A DNA stretch of 64,000 nucleotides, taken from NCBI GenBank assembly GCA_029204045.2, contig CM055067.1:27540838-27604837 (forward strand). The letters run 5' to 3'. The notes below the pieces were generated by a model. The model had not been told where the DNA came from. It saw only the letters and a list, made by a program, of their open reading frames with translations, and did not search any database. How positions within the stretch are numbered: position 1 is the stretch's first letter; the number at the start of each line of letters is the position of its first letter. This DNA comes from Tillandsia leiboldiana. Its lineage: Eukaryota; Streptophyta; Magnoliopsida; Poales; Bromeliaceae. Position numbers and translations under genes: made by a program. Below, in pieces: positions 10,140 to 21,671 of this stretch.

Positions 10140-13100
10140 ATGTACCATGGATTGTTGGAGGGTTTTGTGCAGAGCATCACCAACGTTTCTTCTTCAAAAT
10201 CATCATCTTGGGTGAGCCATTGGAGCTAGCTTGGTCATCTTCTTCTCCATGATGGAGCACAAGCACCATTGCTGGATTTTCGGAGCTCCACCGTCGCGTT
10301 TCAGTGCAAAAATTTCCCAGGACTCATTTCTTGGAGTTTTGAGCTCATTTTTGGTTCTACGTTTTTACAAGAGGTAAGGCTACAATCTTTGTATTCAACT
10401 CTCCCCCCAGATCTCATGTTTTTACAGAGTTTTAAGGCCATCTTTGGAACCCTTCATTTCAGTCTGGAATCCTGAATAGTCCTCAGTGTTTTGGCCTTTC
10501 TGGGCAGTAGGATGGGAATATTTGGATGATTTTTGCGGGGAAATTTCCAGAACTCGAAGATATACAATATTAGTATGTACCATTTTCCCCAGATCTGAGA
10601 TTTTATTAGGCTTTATGCATGATCTTTGGAGCACCTTGCTGCATTCGTGTACAGATGGAACTTGGTGGATAGTTCAAAGTATTTATGGGTTTTCTCCTTC
10701 ATCCGAGCATGAAAATTGGAGTTCTTTAACTCAATTTGTATCTACTCTCGACAAGGAATCCAATGGTACCTCTCTTGTAGGATTTGGAGTAAGTTTGGTT
10801 AGGTAAAATTAATAATCTTTTCAAGTGCTATTTTATGGATTACTGCAGTCCCTGTTTTAATTTGGATTTGAGCAATGCTCCTTGGAATGCAGATAACTTT
10901 CTGGATACAAGGTCTTTTTCAGAAATTTAAGTTGGGACTTCTTCTTAACTTCAAGGTGAGCAAATTCTCTTTTGCGATCTGTGGATAAATTCCTTTGGAA
11001 AAGCCTCTAATTAAGCTTGGAAATGCTAGCAAGTTTATGTTAACAGTTTTTGGGCAGCATTGTGAATTTTGCTTCGTTTGAATGTTAAGGGAAATTAATC
11101 GTGGATTTTTGGGGACTTGAAGACATTTGTATGAAAGAGGAGATCTTTGTTTTACTGTTGGAGACTTCATCTTGAGGTATTTGAGGTTGCACATACCTTT
11201 TATTTAATCTTGTTGCACTTGCTGAAATTCTGGATTTTGAGTGCACAGTGTGCATTGTTTCAGTGATTGCGCCCAATCCGTGAGGCGGATTTGGATGATT
11301 TTCGCGGCATCGGTCTCCTGGGAGGATAAGGATTACTCACGCCAAATTTCAACTACAGCGGGCAGCGGATCGTCAAGTTTCAGGTGGGTGGTTGTGCTTT
11401 GCCGAAAACATCGATTTACCCACTCGGGCTATTGGTTTCCCTCATGGCATTGTGGTTGATGTTCTCTTCTCCTCAGTATAATATGCTTGGATATCCATGT
11501 TTAGATTAAGTTAATTGATTCTCAGTGTATACATGAGTGAATGAATAGTTTGATTGATGTTGTATTATCTCATATGAAGTTGATTATAAGTGATCATCCT
11601 TTAACCTATGTTATGTGAGGGTAATTGGGAAATTAATCTTTAGCCTACACTTTGTGATGAATGGTTAACCTAATTATGGTGAATGATGGTGATAGTTATA
11701 TGTAAATGATTTTAGTTGATTTATGTGAAGGATATGGTTGCTATGTAGGAAGGGATTGTTATGACTTTATGTGAATGTCATATGGCCTAGGTGTGAATGG
11801 CTATCCAAGGTAAGTGAGGGTGATCTTATTAAATGATTCTTGACTTATCTACGTGAGAATAATTGACCCGGTAGATTTTCCTTCTACATCTTGTGATATT
11901 TACCATAATGGTTGATCCTTAGACTATTTTGCGTGAGATTGTGTATTTTGAATGGTCGGCGATTTAGCCTATGTGGAAATAAATGTTGTTGGTGGATTCT
12001 ATGTGCATCCTATGTGAGAACAATAAAAGTTGTTGAACCTTAGTCTATTCATTGGTGATAGTGGATTGAATGACCATATTCAAGTAATGTTAAGTGATCT
12101 TTGGCAAGTCTATATGTGAATGGATGTTTCATTCGAGGGTGGTTAGTGGTTTGTGTGAGAATAACTGACTACATTAATCTTGATCTATCTATGTGAGATT
12201 CACTCTTTATGAAAGTAATGATTGTCATTTATCTCCTAATTCATGTTTGGTGCAAAGCATGTTGGATACTATTCTCACTTTATTTCCAAATGTGAAAGGT
12301 GCATACTTGTGTAGACTTGATGTATGCTATGTTAACATCTAATCCTTTTATGAGATTGATTATGTAATTTGGATAGCATGCTCTAATAAATGTAAGAACA
12401 TCGACACCTGTTTACTTTACATCATATTGGGACATCTTCATGCTTGTATGGTCATATAGATAGGCCACCTTTTTCTGCTACACTATCATGTTGGACTTGA
12501 CTTAGGAGAAACCATGCTTTATACTTTTCTCCTTTTCATTTTAGACTCTGGGTATTTGTGGCTCGGGTGCGAGCAGGGAGTTTGGGATAGTGTAGTCAGG
12601 TTTCTGGGGATTTGGGACAGGCAGGGCCTGATGGCAGGGATTGCGGCAACCGCGAACTGTGGGCGGTTGACCGGGTTATTATTATTACATCAGATTGGAG
12701 GTGAGGGATCGGGCTTCCTTAGTGGATGGTTTTTCCCACTTACTTAGAGTCTTGATCCAGTCCTGCTGATTTATGATACTTATGTTACTGGATACTGAGA
12801 TACTTTACTCGTGTGGGTCGCTCCCCTCGAGTGCCACTCCGGAGTAGGCTTTAGACCGTGTTGGGTGCCGGTCAGACCGTGTTGGGTTCCGGTCATTTGG
12901 ACAGTGGAGACACTAAGTTCGTGAGATTGATGACAGAGCAGGCAGTACCAGTGTTTACTGGTGTATTGATTGGGTTTGGTCAGGCAGGCTTTGACTTTCT
13001 CAGGCATACTTTTAGCTATTCTTTTAGCTGGGCATTTTAGAGGCATTTTAGTGGTAGCTCTCTTTTATCAGTAGTTCTGTTTATAGCTTACCACCTCTTT

Positions 13101-13589
13101 TATTCTTTTTCTTGCCTCTGGTAGACTTGTGGGTACGTCGGGGTTTGAGGCTTTACCCACAGGGGGAGGCTACTGGTTTTACTAGTGGTTCTCACCCCCA
13201 TTGTTGTTTTTTCCCTTTCCTCCCTTTGTTTTGCAGTGTCTGCTGCGGGAGTTGCGGATCTTCGGTTGACGGTCCGAGGCGAGGGAGTCGCGAGATAGAT
13301 CCCTACCAGTGTTGATTCCTACAGTGGGATAGTTGTACCAACCCGGATTGTGGGTTTCACTGTACTCAGTTGTATTTTATTATTTTAGTTATCTCCCTTT
13401 TTTGATTGGTAGATGTTGTATAGGTGGCTTTTACTTGTATTACAGTTTCGGTGGATCAGATTATTGTATTATTATTTTTGGGAGATTAATATTGTGCTTT
13501 TATTTTTCAGTTGTACAGTGATTCAGGTTTTTATTACATCAGTTTTTCTTCAGCTCTGATATCTGTTTAGTCGTTAGATGGTACTTTGC

Positions 13590-13679
13590 AGGTTGGACGC
13601 TTCGCTTATGCGGGGTTCCGCATAGGTGGCGGATCTGTTGGCGAGCCCGGGTCGCAGTTTCGACCCCCGGGGCGTGACA
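13590..13679 (+). other. Terminal double-hairpin module of the LTR
   Basis: Hairpin 1 pairs TTATGCGG (13606-13613) with CCGCATAG (13618-13625). Hairpin 2 pairs GGGTCG with CGACCC around a CAGTTT loop, within 13645-13674. The same module ends the LTRs at 4048, 20750, 21666, 48124 and 55502 (plus) and 24761, 56673 and 59500 (minus). Hairpin 1 changes sequence but keeps pairing, which suggests a selected RNA structure next to the primer-binding site. Confidence 0.65.
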
Positions 13680-13687
13680 GATTAGAG

Positions 13688-13700
13688 TGGTATCAGAGCC
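13688..13700 (+). other. Primer-binding site, element A
   Basis: TGGTATCAGAGCC lies 8 bp after the LTR end. It is complementary to the 3' end of plant initiator tRNA-Met, the usual primer for minus-strand DNA synthesis in these families. Confidence 0.95.
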
Positions 13701-15060
13701 TAGGATGTAGGTCATTATGGACATAGAAACCCTAGGCTTGTGGTTGGACCTTAGGATGACTACGAGAGAGTCGTGACTTATAGCGAGAGTCCTGATTGAG
13801 TTTTATACCTCTCCCAAGGGACGGGACGAGCGACTGGCATGTTTATTCTCCTAAGCGATTATGTTGGCTGCAGACAACATAATGTTATGGAATGGGTGAC
13901 ATGTCTTAGACTTTCGCTGGATTGGGTCGAGTGCTTGTTGTGTGTTCTGTTGTGTGGTTTGTCGCAGTGAGCGATGTCGCCCTGACGCAGAGTTCTGACC
14001 CGTGTGCACCCTATTGCAGCTTGTGGGCCAGGATAGGCAGTTTCGGGCCGGATACCCACATTGAGGTCAGAGAGCTCCGGACCCAGATGACAGGATTGGC
14101 AGTGGCATATCGGCGGCAGAGTGAGCAGCGGATAGGATGATACAGTTGTCGGAGCAGCGGGCAGCTCGACAGTGCTTCCTTCTGAGACCACCCGGTTGTA
14201 GTATCCTCAGTGGTAGGGATTTCTGTGGCACCGATGGAGCGAGTAGCCCCCTCTGTGCCAATGTTTAGTGTCGAGGCACCGAGGCAGGGTGGATAGTTGA
14301 CAGCTGGTGAGCTGAGGGGACATGATCGATCTATTCAGCCAGATTTGGCAGATGAACCACCCTGACTCGTAAGATTGAGTCGGAGCCTTTGGGGGACAGA
14401 TTGGCCGGCAGAGGCATTTCTGATTTCTTTTTCCTCGATAACGAGTTCCCGAGACGCCAGAGATCGGGTAGACCCCGATGGCAGTATCAGCATCTATATC
14501 AGAGTAGCGCAACGGTAGCGTGGATTTGTTATCTGCGGAGGACCGTATCAGTCGCCTCAGTGTGAGCAGAGACAGAGGTCGTGCTCCCTTTGTGATTAGT
14601 CGTGATTTTTCTGGCAGACTGAGCGATGACCATTTGTATCGAGCGGATGAATCTGTGCCGCCCGGTTGGAGGGCGCCACGGTAGTGGATTGAGTCATCGC
14701 AGGTGTGATTTCATCACAGCAGTCGGAGTTAGAGCATATTGCATTCCTGCATGGACTAGAGGCAGATTTGTTACCACGTGCACATGAGGTACAGGTTCAT
14801 GTTAGTGTTGTGCATGTGGAGGAGGCTTGTGGGTCATGTCCAGTGCAGCTGAGACTACGAGTTACCGACAGATTTATTTGTAATTGTGGCAGTTTGGTAT
14901 TTTGACCCTGTGCTTGAGATTGTTTGGCACAATGCCACAGGATATTTTGACTAAGGAGAAAGAGGACGTTGACCTTATGCGAGGCAGACGAGAGGAGGCT
15001 TGGTTATTGAGATTGTTAGAGCACACAGGTTTTAGCGACAGTGTGAGAGGTGCTTACGGC
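13701..15060 (+). other. Element A internal leader and gag-side remnant, unrecognised
   Basis: About 1.36 kb lies between the primer-binding site and the first recognisable pol remnant. All frames carry frequent stops. The segment is collinear with 48146-49620 of element C, although C has local gains and losses. By position it should derive from leader, gag and protease sequence, but I recognise no gag fold, zinc knuckle or protease active site. Confidence 0.5.
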
Positions 15061-15880
15061 GACACCGGGACTCAAGGATATCTCCGTTGCCCATAAAATC
15101 CTGGGTGTGATTTCACCTGAGCTGTTGATAATGCCGCCGGTTAGGGAGATAGAGATTGCGTTTGACGTGGTTCGGGGAACCGCGCCACCCTTGACAGCAC
15201 CTCATTGGATATCACCAGTAGAGCTGAGAGAGCTGATGGCGCAGTTGCAGGATCTGATGGATCGAGGGTTCTGTTTGACCTAGTTCCACGCCGTTGGTAT
15301 GCGGTGGTGATGCCACGTCGTTGATACACGACTGTGAGGATCCTTTTATGGTTCGAGTGTACACAGGTCCGGGTGGTATCTAGAGCCTTGTGTTGGAGTC
15401 ATACTCTGACAGTCAATGTAAGATGCGAGTACCTACTTGGAATCAGACGGCCAAGGACTTTGCCTAGATGGCATTCAGGATCTGGTAGAGGCATTATGAG
15501 CGCACAGTGGGCCAAATGGAATAATTAATGTCCTGTTGTCTTCAAGATCTGAGGAATTGTGTGTTCCATATGTACTTGGACAGCTTGGGAGTGATGTTCC
15601 CCGAGGATATTTGATTTACTCCCAGAGCGACTTGGAGCAGGAGGGACACTTGGGGATGTGCTACCGTGCCTGTGTGGATGAAGCTGTATGCCAAGTTATT
15701 GAGATACAAGTTTTAGCTTCTTAAGCTTATCTTCGTGGGTCACATTGTGTTAGCCGTAGGGGCGGCGGTGGAAATCCGGCCAATATGGATACCATTTGGG
15801 AATTGGCCGAGGTCGACGATTATGGTCAAGGTGAGGAGCTTCTTGGATTTGGCAGTGCCAGGAGAGCATAACTAATGGAT
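15061..15880 (+). pseudogene. Reverse transcriptase remnant, element A
   Basis: The 15050-15283 frame resembles the start of gypsy reverse transcriptase: PPVREIEIAFDVV, then GTAPP, then SPVELRELMAQLQDLMDRG. It stops at a TAG where the family continues with FIRPS. Downstream, in shifting frames, are a YLIYSQSDLEQEGHL-like relic of the DDILIYS region (15600-15640) and a VRSFLDLA relic of VRSFLGLA (15830-15860). The catalytic YxDD cannot be found intact. Element C has the same TAG, so the damage predates the split of the two copies and both were mobilised by another element's enzymes. Confidence 0.75.
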
Positions 15881-16429
15881 AATAACACTGATATCAGCGT
15901 CGCCTTTTGCATTGTTAGTGCGGGGTGATGGACTTGCGAGTTATAGCGATGCCTCCCATGATGGCGGTGGAGTTACCGTTGGTTTACTTTTGAGCATCCT
16001 GGATCACCCCGACAGGGCCACTGTGTTGGCGGATACCTGGAGCAGGAAAGCTGTCTGGGGTCGAGTTGGATGATTCCACAGTTGGTGCTGTGTGGACTGT
16101 TGAGGCGAACATGGCTTGTGGTTGTGCCCCTGAGGGTTCCTTTGGATGATAGATCGCGGCTGAGTAGTGCACTCGGATGGTCAAGATTCGGGAGTGACCG
16201 AGTGAGGACCCCAGCTTGTTGGATTCTCTCCCTCTTGGTTGATCGTGTGGGTGTGTTTTGGGTCGCCTGGTTGAGTTGACACTCGGGGTGTGGTGTTGGT
16301 GCGTGTGGCACTGGTTGTTCTTCCCTTTCCCCAGCCTTTGTGGAGTCCCTGAGGTTTTCCGCATCTCAGCTCAGGAGTGCTTTGCTTCTGGATCCCTCGC
16401 CCGTGATTGACTCGCTCTGTTTGAGATCT

Positions 16430-16632
16430 GTGAGTGTGTGGAGTACAAGGGACGCCCGTTGCGAATTCTGGCTCGTGAAGTGAAGGAATTGCGCAATCGG
16501 GCTATGCCGTACTGGTTGTTGCTGTTGTTGATGTTGTTGAGGAGTAATCACGGGGAGTGAGTGGTGACTTAGGAGCTGGAGACGGTGGTGTTGAGTACCT
16601 ACCCTTAGTTTTTGAGACTCCTTTTGAGTTGT
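16430..16632 (+). pseudogene. Integrase C-terminal / chromodomain-like remnant, element A
   Basis: Words such as CEYKGRPLRILAREVKELRN, then NHGE, ELE and LSTYP follow the plan of the chromovirus integrase tail (ILDRR..LRN..VPLVKVLW.NH..EEATWE.E..M...YP.LF). Frames are broken and the aromatic residues expected of a working chromodomain are not all present. It ends just before the polypurine tract, as expected for the last part of pol. The element C copy is at 51160-51350. Confidence 0.65.
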
Positions 16633-16636
16633 GTTA

Positions 16637-16672
16637 GTTTCGAGGACGAAACTTTCTTTTAGTGGGGGAGGA
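16637..16672 (+). other. Pre-LTR hairpin and polypurine tract, element A
   Basis: The perfect inverted repeat GTTTCG-AGGA-CGAAAC (16637-16652) precedes the polypurine tract AGTGGGGGAGGA (16661-16672) abutting the 3' LTR. The same hairpin is at 37284-37299 and 51365-51380. The tract primes plus-strand DNA synthesis. The hairpin's role is unknown to me. Confidence 0.85.
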
Positions 16673-19600
16673 TGTGAGGACCCGAAATTCCCACGTAAGG
16701 ATTACTGTATGTTTGGCAGCTTCTGGAAGCCTTTTGTTGAGTGTGGAGGCTTTGCGCGCAAATCGGACTTCAAAACCGGACTCAGCGCGAAAAATGGATC
16801 GAGTTGGTGTGTTCGGATGCCCCCGTAAATTTTTAGAAATGGATTCTTGCAAAATGGACTTCGTATTTGGATTCAGCGCGGAAAAACGTTGGAAATCGGC
16901 TATTTGGTTGTATTTTTCGGAGTCCGGATGATCAAAAACGGGCAACCGAAAGTTTTGGGGATTTTCGGGTGCATGAATAGGCTGTGGACCGGGGATGCCA
17001 CGTGGCGTCACCCCATTGGTTCGGTGTTGGGAGTGTGGTCCATCAGGCATGCTAGGCTGCCACATGGCTAGCCATGATGGGCCAGCCGTACTTCACGTGG
17101 GGGTGGAGTGTGGGAGAGGGAGAGAGAGAGGATTGTTTTAATTATTTTTTTTCCTTTCTTCTTCTTCCTCCTCTTCTTCTTCCTCTTCTTTTTCTTCCTC
17201 CTTCTTCCTCCATGTACCATGGATTGTTGGAGGGTTTTGTGCAGAGCATCACCAACGTTTCTTCTTCAAAATCATCATCTTGGGTGAGCCATTGGAGCTA
17301 GCTTGGTCATCTTCTTCTCCATGATGGAGCACAAGCACCATTGCTGGATTTTCGGAGCTCCACCGTCGCGTTTCAGTGCAAAAATTTCCCAGGACTCATT
17401 TCTTGGAGTTTTGAGCTCATTTCTGGTTCTACGTTTTCACAAGAGGTAAGGCTACAATCTTTGTATTCAACTCTCCCCCCAGATCTCATGTTTTTACAGA
17501 GTTTTAAGGCCATCTTTGGAACCCTTCATTTCAGTCTGGAATCCTGAACAGTCCTCAGTGTTTTGGCCTTTCTGGGCAGTAGGATGGGAATATTTGGATG
17601 ATTTTTGCGGGGAAATTTCCGGAACTCGAAGATATACAATATTAGTATGTACCATTTTCCCCAGATCTGAGTTTTTATTAGGCTTTATGCATGATCTTTG
17701 GAGCACCTTGCTGCATTCGTGTACAGATGGAACTTGGTGGATAGTTCAAAGTATTTATGGGTTTTCTCCTTCATCCGAGCATGAAAATTGGAGCTCTTTA
17801 ACTCAATTTGTATCGACTCTCGACAAGGAATCCAATGGTACCTCTCTTGTAGGATTTGGAGTACGTTTGGTTAGGTAAAATTAATAATCTTTTCAAGTGC
17901 TATTTTATGGATTACTGCAGTCCCTGTTTTAATTTGGATTTGAGCAATGCTCCTTGGAATGCAGATAACTTTCTGGATACAAGGTCTTTTTCAGAAATTT
18001 AAGTTGGAACTTCTTCTTAACTTCAAGGTGAGCAAATTCTCTTTTGCGATCTGTGGATAAATTCCTTTGGAAAAGCCTCTAATTAAGCTTGGAAATGCTA
18101 GCAAGTTTATGTTAACAGTTTTTGGGCAGCATTGTGAATTTTGCTTCGTTTGAATGTTAAGGGAAATTAATCGTGGATTTTTGGGGACTTGAAGACATTT
18201 GTATGAAAGAGGAGATCTTTGTTTTACTGTTGGAGACTTCATCTTGAGGTATTTGAGGTTGCACATACCTTTTATTTAATCTTGTTGCACTTGCTGAAAT
18301 TCTGGATTTTGAGTGCGCAGTGTGCATTGTTTCAGTGATTGCGCCCAATCCGTGAGGCGGATTTGGATGATTTTCGCGGCATCGGTCTCCTGGGAGGATA
18401 AGGATTACTCACGCCAAATTTCAACTACAGCGGGCAGCGGATCGTCAAGTTTCAGGTGGGTGGTTGTGCTTTGCCGAAAACATCGATTTACCCACTCGGG
18501 CTATTGGTTTCCCTCATGGCATTGTGGTTGATGTTCTCTTCTCCTCAGTATAATATGCTTGGATATCCATGTTTAGATTAAGTTAATTGATTCTCAGTGT
18601 ATAATGAGTGAATGAATAGTTTGATTGATGTTGTATTATCTCATATGAAGTTGATTATATGTGATCATCCTTTAACCTATGTTATGTGAGGGTAATTGGG
18701 AAATTAATCTTTAGCCTACACTTTGTGATGAATGGTTAACCTAATTATGGTGAATGATGGTGATAGTTATATGTAAATGATTTTAGTTGATTTATGTGAA
18801 GGATATGGTTGCTATGTAGGAAGGGATTGTTATGACTTTATGTGAATGTCATATGGCCTAGGTGTGAATGGCTATCCAAGGTAAGTGAGGGTGATCTTAT
18901 TAAATGATTCTTGACTTATCTACGTGAGAATAATTGACCCGGTAGATTTTCCTTCTACATCTTGTGATATTTACCATAATGGTTGATCCTTAGACTATTT
19001 TGCGTGAGATTGTGTATTGTGAATGGTCGGCGATTTAGCCTATGTGGAAATAAATGTTGTTGGTGGATTCTATGTGCATCCTATGTGAGAACAATAAAAG
19101 TTGTTGAACCTTAGTCTATTCATTGGTGATAGTGGATTGAATGACCATATTCAAGTAATGTTAAGTGATCTTTGGCAAGTCTATATGTGAATGGATGTTT
19201 CATTCGAGGGTGGTTAGTGGTTTGTGTGAGAATAACTGACTACATTAATCTTGATCTATCTATGTGAGATTCACTCTTTATGAAAGTAATGATTGTCATT
19301 TATCTCCTGATTCATGTTTGGTGCAAAGCATGTTGGATACTATTCTCACTTTATTTCCAAATGTGAAAGGTGCATACTTGTGTAGACTTGATGTATGCTA
19401 TGTTAACATCTAATCCTTTTATGAGATTGATTATGTAATTTGGATAGCATGCTCTAATAAATGTAAGAACATCGACACCTGTTTACTTTACATCATATTG
19501 GGACATCTTCATGCTTGTATGGTCATCTAGATAGGCCACCTTTTTCTGCTACACTATCATGTTGGACTTGACTTAGGAGAAACCATGCTTTATACTTTTC

Positions 19601-20750
19601 TCCTTTTCATTTTAGACTCTGGGTATTTGTGGCTCGGGTGCGAGCAGGGAGTTTGGGATAGTGTAGTCAGGTTTCTGCGGATTTGGGACAGGCAGGGCCT
19701 GATGGCAGGGATTGCGGCAACCGCGAACTGTGGGCGTTTGACCGGGTTATTATTATTACATCAGATTGGAGGTGAGGGATCGGGCTTCCTTAGTGGATGG
19801 TTTTTCCCACTTACTTAGAGTCTTGATCCAGTCCTGCTGATTTATGATACTTATGTTACTGGATACTGAGATAATTTACTCGTGTGGGTCGCTCCCCTCG
19901 AGTGCCACTCCGGAGTAGGCTTTAGACCGTGTTGGGTGCCGGTCAGACCGTGTTGGGTTCCGGTCATTTGGACAGTGGAGACACTGAGTTCGTGAGATTG
20001 ATGACAGAGCAGGCAGTACCAGTGTTTACTGGTGTATTGATTGGGTTTGGTCAGGCAGGCTTTGACTTTCTCAGGCATACTTTTAGCTATTCTTTTAGCT
20101 GGGCATTTTAGAGGCATTTTAGTGGTAGCTCTCTTTTATCAGTAGTTCTGTTTATAGTTTACCACCTCTCTTATTCTTTTTCTTGCCTCTGGTAGACTTG
20201 TGGGTACGTCGGGGTTTGAGGCTTTACCCATAGGGGGAGGCTACTGGTTTTACTAGTGGTTCTCACCCCCATTGTTGTTTTTTCCCTTTCCTCCCTTTGT
20301 TTTGCAGTGTCTGCTGCGGGAGTTGCGGATCTTCGGTTGACGGTCCGAGGCGAGGGAGTCGCGAGATAGATCCCTACCAGTGTTGATTCCTACAGTGGGA
20401 TAGTTGTACCAACCCGGATTGTGGGTTTCACTGTACTCAGTTGTATTTTATTATTTTAGTTATCTCCCTTTTTGGATTGGTAGATGTTGTATAGGTGGCT
20501 TTTACTTGTATTACAGTTTCGGTGGATCAGATTATTGTATTATTATTTTTGGGAGATTGATATTGTACTTTTATTTTTCAGTTGTACAGTGATTCAGGTT
20601 TTTATTACAGCAGTTTTTCTTCAGCTCTGATATCTGTTTAGTCGTTAGATGGTACTTTGCAGGTTGGACGCTTCGCTTATGAGGGGTTCCGCATAGGTGG
20701 CGGATCTGTTGGCGAGCCCGGGTCGCAGTTTCGACCCCCGGGGCGTGACA
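16673..20750 (+). repeat. Element A 3' LTR
   Basis: It is collinear with 9602-13679 and of equal length. Differences include a mutated hairpin stem (TTATGAGG at about 20678, against TTATGCGG in the 5' copy). The donor-like GT is at 17446 and the acceptor-like AG ends at 20662. Confidence 0.95.
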
Positions 20751-21671
20751 ATGTGTGACAGGGTTACTTTACTCGTGTGGGTCGCTCCCCTCGAGTGCCA
20801 CTCCGGAGTAGGCTTTAGACCGTGCCGAGTGCCGGTCAGTTGGTGAGTTGTGAGTGTTGATTGGGATTTCGAGCCGTATGTGCTGGTCCCCTACTGAGTT
20901 CTTGAGTTCGACAGCAGAGCAGGCAGTACCAGTTTTACTGGTGACACTGGATTGGGTCTATTTGGTCAGATACTGTTTCCTGGTGCATTCATACCGTCAT
21001 TTCTTTCGGTATTGCATTTAGAGGCATACTTGTTGTGGTTTCCCTTTATTCAGCAGTTCTGTTCATAGCTTTACCGCTCACCCATTTTCTTGCCTCTGGT
21101 AGACTTAGTGGGTACGCCGGAGTTTGAGGCTTTACCCACAGGGGGAGGCTACTGGTTTACTAGTGGTTCTCACCCCCATTGTTGTTTCCCTCTTTTCTTT
21201 CTCCTGTTTTGCAGAGTCCTCTGCGGGAGTTGCTGATCTTCGGTCGTTGTCCGAGGCGAGGGAGTCACGAGCTAGATCTTTACTACCCGAGGAGTGTAGC
21301 TGTATCCCCTGGTTGGAGATTCCTTGTAGCTGACAGCTGGTTTTTATTGTTTACTTTGAGAGGGATCTTTTGTATCTTGAGAGACTGATGTACTTTGGTT
21401 TTAGTTTACCTCCCTTTTTATAGTTAAGAGATGTTGTATTGAGGACTTTGTATGATGATTATCTGTATTCGAGAAAATGGATATTGTACCCTATTTCATG
21501 TTGTATAGTGATTGGATTTTATTTTACAGCATTTTATTTCCGCTCTGATATTTGCGTAGATATAGCACTATCTTTTGCAGGTTAGACGCTTCGCCTATGC
21601 GGGTTTTGCATAGGTGGCGGATCTGTTGGCGAGCCCGGGTCGCAGTTTCGACCCCGGGGCGTGACAACTCT

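Larger units (their letters stand above)
9602..13679 (+). repeat. Element A 5' LTR
   Basis: This copy has the CAGCGCG block at 9793-9875, one G-box/CCAAT module (9926-9948), a pyrimidine microsatellite (10072-10139), a donor-like AGGTAAGG (GT at 10374), an AT-rich middle and a second GC-richer block from 12790. The acceptor-like TTTGCAG ends at 13591, followed by the terminal hairpins. By eye it differs from the 3' LTR at a few dozen positions in 4,078 bp, roughly 1%, which suggests fairly recent insertion. Confidence 0.95.
9602..20750 (+). mobile_element. Element A: full-length non-autonomous gypsy retrotransposon
   Basis: Two 4,078-bp LTRs (9602-13679, 16673-20750) start TGTGAGGACCC and end GGGGCGTGACA. 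They flank a 2,993-bp internal region with a primer-binding site for initiator tRNA-Met and a polypurine tract. Target-site duplication ATGTG is at 9597-9601 and 20751-20755. The internal region has only stop-riddled pol remnants, so the element must have used enzymes from a relative. It inserted into the solo LTR, breaking it between 9601 and 20756. The clade is probably Del/Tekay-type chromovirus, judged from LTR size, primer and the integrase C-terminal remnant. Confidence 0.95.
6200..21666 (+). mobile_element. Solo gypsy LTR, split by Cassandra 2 and element A
   Basis: The LTR starts TGTGATGACCCGG at 6200 and ends GGGGCGTGACA at 21666, with target-site duplication ACTCT at 6195-6199 and 21667-21671. 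Its own sequence is 6200-6854, 7438-9601 and 20756-21666, about 3.73 kb in all. No internal region or partner LTR is present. It is therefore a solo LTR, left by recombination between the two LTRs of a former element. It carries G-box/CCAAT modules, a TATA box at 7718, a donor-like AGGTAAGG at 7999-8006, an acceptor-like TTTTGCAG ending at 21580, and the terminal hairpin module. Confidence 0.92.
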
